In this document: positions 61,681 to 64,000 of the stretch, in pieces
Layout of the letters: each line of letters starts with the position of its first letter
How positions within the stretch are numbered: position 1 is the first letter of the stretch
NCBI GenBank assembly: GCA_035688265.1
Contig: DASSNE010000058.1
Location: forward strand, 79,994 to 143,993
Length of the DNA stretch: 64,000 nt
Source: DASSBR01 sp035688265
GTDB taxonomy: Bacteria > Pseudomonadota > Gammaproteobacteria > Natronospirales > DASSBR01
Reading direction: 5' to 3'
Program-made: the position numbers and the translations under genes
The notes under the pieces: generated by a model
Databases searched by the model: none
Told to the model about the DNA's origin: nothing
The model's input: the letters and a program-made list of their open reading frames with translations, nothing else

Positions 61681-63150
61681 ATGAATGAAACCGACATGTT
61701 AATTTTTGAACATTCCCGCCCCGGCCGGCGCGCCACCGCGCAGGCGCCGTTTACGTGCCCGCCGCCGGACGATCTGCCGGCCGACCAACTGCGCGACGAG
61801 GCGCCGGAGCTGCCGGAAGTTTCCGAAATGCAGGTCGTGCGCCACTACACGCGGCTGTCGCAGCAAAACTTCTCGATCGACACGCACTTCTACCCGCTCG
61901 GGTCGTGCACGATGAAATACAATCCGCGCGCGTGCAACACGCTCGCGATGCTGCCGGAGTTGCTCGCCCGCCATCCGCTCGCGCCGGAAGAGCACGGCCA
62001 GGGCTTTCTCGCCTGCCTGTACGAACTGCAGGAAATCCTCAAGAACGTCACCGGCATGAAAGGCGTGTCACTGACGCCGATGGCCGGCGCCCAGGGCGAG
62101 CTGGCCGGCGTCGCGATGATCCGTGCGTATCACCGTGCGCGCGGCGATACTGAACGCACCGAAATCATCGTGCCGGACGCCGCGCACGGCACCAATCCGG
62201 CGACCGCCGTCATGTGCGGCTGCACGGTACGCGAAATCAAGACCGGCCCCGACGGCGACGTCGATCTCGAAGATTTGAAGGCCGCGGTCGGGCCGAAGAC
62301 CGCCGGCATCATGCTGACCAACCCGTCCACGCTGGGCGTGTTCGAGCGGCGCATTTCCGACATTGCCCGCATCGTCCACGAAGCCGGCGGCCTGCTCTAC
62401 TACGACGGCGCCAATCTGAACGCCATCCTCGGCAAGGTGCGCCCCGGCGACATGGGCTTCGATGTCATTCACATGAATCTGCACAAGACGTTCTCGACGC
62501 CGCACGGCGGCGGCGGGCCGGGTTCGGGCGCGATCGGCGTCAGCCAGCGCCTGCTGCCCTACATGCCGACGCCGATCGTCGGCAAGGACGGCGACGAATA
62601 CCGCTGGCTGACCCGCAAGGATCTGCCGGAAAGCATCGGCCGGCTGTCCGCGTTCATGGGCAATGCCGGCGTCCTGTTGCGCGCCTACATCTACGCGCGC
62701 CTGCTGGGTCGCGAAGGCATGCACCGCGTCGCCGACTATGCGACGCTGAACGCCAACTACCTGATGAAGCGGTTGGAAAAGGCCGGCTTCGAGGCCGCCT
62801 ATCCGAACCGCCGCGCGAGCCACGAATTCATCATCACGCTCAAGCGGCAGGCGAAGGAACTCGGCGTCACCGCGATGGATTTCGCCAAGCGTCTGCTCGA
62901 CTACGGCTTCCACGCGCCGACTACGTACTTCCCGCTACTGGTCCCGGAATGCCTGCTGATCGAGCCGACCGAGACTGAAGCGCCGGAGATCATCGACGCC
63001 TTCGTCGATACGATGGCGGCGATTCAGAAAGAAGCCGAAACCGACGCGGAAAAGCTCAAGCAGGCGCCGTACACGATGCCGGTCAGGAGACTTGATGATG
63101 TCAGGGCTGCACGACAACTCGACCTTGTCTGGAAGCGGCCTGCCGCCTGA
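61681..63150 (+). CDS. gcvPB: Glycine dehydrogenase (decarboxylating) subunit 2
   Basis: C-terminal, PLP-carrying half of the two-subunit P-protein, 489 residues. PLP lysine is Lys269 in HMNLHKTFSTPHGGGGPGSG. Other signatures: FYPLGSCTMKYNP, GMKGVSLTPMAGAQGE, PDAAHGTNPATA and LLYYDGANLNAI. ATG 61681; another in-frame ATG follows after four codons. No strong ribosome site, since the upstream gap is repeat DNA. The last 56 bp overlap dgkA. Confidence 0.97.
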   Translation: MNETDMLIFEHSRPGRRATAQAPFTCPPPDDLPADQLRDEAPELPEVSEMQVVRHYTRLSQQNFSIDTHFYPLGSCTMKYNPRACNTLAMLPELLARHPLAPEEHGQGFLACLYELQEILKNVTGMKGVSLTPMAGAQGELAGVAMIRAYHRARGDTERTEIIVPDAAHGTNPATAVMCGCTVREIKTGPDGDVDLEDLKAAVGPKTAGIMLTNPSTLGVFERRISDIARIVHEAGGLLYYDGANLNAILGKVRPGDMGFDVIHMNLHKTFSTPHGGGGPGSGAIGVSQRLLPYMPTPIVGKDGDEYRWLTRKDLPESIGRLSAFMGNAGVLLRAYIYARLLGREGMHRVADYATLNANYLMKRLEKAGFEAAYPNRRASHEFIITLKRQAKELGVTAMDFAKRLLDYGFHAPTTYFPLLVPECLLIEPTETEAPEIIDAFVDTMAAIQKEAETDAEKLKQAPYTMPVRRLDDVRAARQLDLVWKRPAA

Positions 63151-63514
63151 GGCAGCCAGGCGCCGCGTTGGCCCGGTCGCGCACGTTATTCGCGCGACAG
63201 GTCATTCATTCAAGGGCTTTCGCGGTGCGTTTGCGAGCGAGATGGCGTTTCGGCTCGACTTGCTTTTGTTTGTTGTGCTGACGCCGGTCGGGATTTGGTT
63301 TGGTAAAACCGGCGTTGAGCGTGCGCTGCTCGTCGGTAGCCTGTTTATTGTTTTGATTACCGAATTGCTCAATAGCGGGATTGAGAAGGCTATTGATCGG
63401 ATCAGTTACAAACATCATCCGTTGTCGGGGTTGGCGAAGGATTTTGGTTCTGCTGCTGTTTTTTGTTCGCTTGCCAATTTAGTTGCCGTTTGGCTGTTGG
63501 TGTTTTTTGGATAG
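63095..63514 (+). CDS. dgkA: Diacylglycerol kinase
   Basis: Inner-membrane DgkA-type kinase, 139 residues with three transmembrane helices; it recycles diacylglycerol to phosphatidate. Catalytic and metal-site segments: AFASEMAFRLDLLL (Glu of helix 1 region) and ITELLNSGIEKAIDRIS, followed by LAKDFGSAAVFCSL. AGGAGA precedes ATG codons at 63095 and 63098; either may be used. It overlaps gcvPB by 56 bp. Its second half is rich in T- and G-ending codons, unlike the C-rich usage upstream. About 30 residues precede the conserved domain, longer than in the Escherichia coli enzyme. Confidence 0.92.
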   Translation: MMSGLHDNSTLSGSGLPPEAARRRVGPVAHVIRATGHSFKGFRGAFASEMAFRLDLLLFVVLTPVGIWFGKTGVERALLVGSLFIVLITELLNSGIEKAIDRISYKHHPLSGLAKDFGSAAVFCSLANLVAVWLLVFFG

Positions 63515-63654
63515 AGATTGAGCCGCCTGCGGCGGCGGGCTGATTGGGCGGGGGTGTCGACCCCCTACGACGAGTTACTTTCCTTGCGGGGAAAGTAACC
63601 AAAGCCACCGCTCCTGTCGCTTGGTCCGCAGCACATCCTGTGCTGCGGACTTCC

Positions 63655-63750
63655 CGAAGATCGGGCTGAAAAAGGGGGCCGGAACAGAACTCAGCCATCC
63701 ATGGCTTCGGACAATGTTCCTTGTTTCCCCCTTTTCCAGCCCGATCTTCG
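63655..63750. repeat. Long palindrome, arms of 24 bp
   Basis: The left arm (63655-63678) pairs with the right arm (63727-63750) at 23 of 24 positions. The 48-nt middle contains its own smaller stems (GGAAC/GTTCC; AGCCA/TGGCT). Arms begin CGAAGATCGGGCT and include a purine run GAAAAAGGGGG. Confidence 0.8.
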
Positions 63751-63859
63751 GCTGCGCTCGATGTCGCAAGAAAAGCAGCCGGCCATCGTGGCCGGCAAGA
63801 ACGGAGAAGAAAGCTCGCGGAGTCGTGAGCGTAGGTGCACGCTGCGGTAGGTATTGCCG

Positions 63860-63892
63860 GGGCTGTGTGAGGCAGGAGCCGAACCCAGAGCC
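63860..63892. repeat. 33-nt module shared with dispersed repeat copy A
   Basis: Exact 33-nt match to the reverse complement of 25779-25811. It is followed here by unrelated sequence instead of the GGATGTATTCACGG core, so the element is modular. Confidence 0.85.
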
Positions 63893-64000
63893 TTGTATCT
63901 TGATTGGGCACCTGAAATCGCGACAGGTGCCTGGCGAGGCGCGGAGACTGACCAGAGCCTGAGGCTTTGAGCCTGTGATGTAGATCAGCCGCGCTGCGCC

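Larger units (their letters stand above)
63515..64000. other. Non-coding region full of nested inverted repeats
   Basis: No credible gene in these 486 bases. Hairpins in order: GGGGG/CCCCC at 63550-63565; a perfect 10-bp stem at 63574-63599 (GTTACTTTCC); a perfect 12-bp stem with loop TCC at 63624-63650; a 24-bp nearly perfect arm pair at 63655-63678 and 63727-63750; a perfect 8-bp stem with loop TCG at 63778-63796; and a 7-bp stem at 63908-63930. A 33-nt module at 63860-63892 is identical to the complement of 25779-25811. Open frames crossing it lack ribosome sites and domains. Confidence 0.8.

Noticed and set aside
63621..63962. 113-codon open frame at the right end
   Set aside because: It runs through nested inverted repeats, lacks a ribosome site and has no domain; treated as repeat DNA.
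63515..64000. CRISPR array
   Set aside because: The stems differ in sequence and spacing; there are no regular direct repeats with unique spacers.

Overview
The window looks like the chromosome of a GC-rich gammaproteobacterium. The outer-membrane assembly block lptD-surA-pdxA-rsmA-apaH, large TonB-dependent receptors, a Tat-exported high-potential iron-sulfur protein and a kynurenine-pathway operon together suggest a Xanthomonadales-like lineage; this placement is an inference. No tRNA, rRNA, CRISPR array, prophage or insertion sequence was seen. Genes are dense, often overlap by 1-4 nt, and use TTG or GTG starts freely.

Region 1 (1-30 kb) is rich in cell-wall and amino-sugar scavenging functions. 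A truncated TonB-dependent receptor (1-2956) diverges from an APC transporter and a CE2-type SGNH esterase. Facing them is a five-gene minus-strand operon (5860-14234): TonB receptor, serine beta-lactamase-like hydrolase, gamma-glutamyltranspeptidase lipoprotein, L,D-transpeptidase-fold protein and APC transporter. Divergent from it, across a perfect dyad, is an exo-beta-glucosaminidase, a GH20 hexosaminidase, an M61 PDZ peptidase and an APC transporter. Two more serine hydrolases follow, then an amidase/exo-muramidase pair (AmiE-like, NamZ) and lysA.

Region 2 (30-40 kb) carries an S9 oligopeptidase, an SH3/NlpC-P60 endopeptidase, another serine hydrolase, and the minus-strand operon murA - BadF/BadG sugar kinase - murQ - murB. 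That operon puts MurNAc salvage genes between two steps of UDP-MurNAc synthesis. Read together, regions 1 and 2 could take amino-sugar polymers and muropeptides at the surface, cut sugars and peptides in the periplasm, import amino acids, and return MurNAc to metabolism.

Region 3 (39.7-46.4 kb) is the housekeeping block lptD, surA, pdxA, rsmA, a universal stress protein (where apaG often sits) and apaH. Region 4 (46.4-53.4 kb) is a tryptophan/kynurenine catabolic operon from N-formylkynurenine to the 2-aminomuconate deaminase product; tryptophan dioxygenase is not in the window. Region 5 (53.4-63.5 kb) has the HiPIP, a DUF885 peptidase, a diguanylate cyclase, phhA-phhB, and the glycine cleavage genes gcvT-gcvH-gcvPA-tpx-gcvPB followed by dgkA.

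The last 486 bases have no credible gene and are packed with nested inverted repeats. They share a 33-nt module with one copy of a dispersed structured repeat that occurs in three other gaps. Two other repeat families have been captured as the C-terminal codons of genes (the CE2 esterase and kynurenine monooxygenase).
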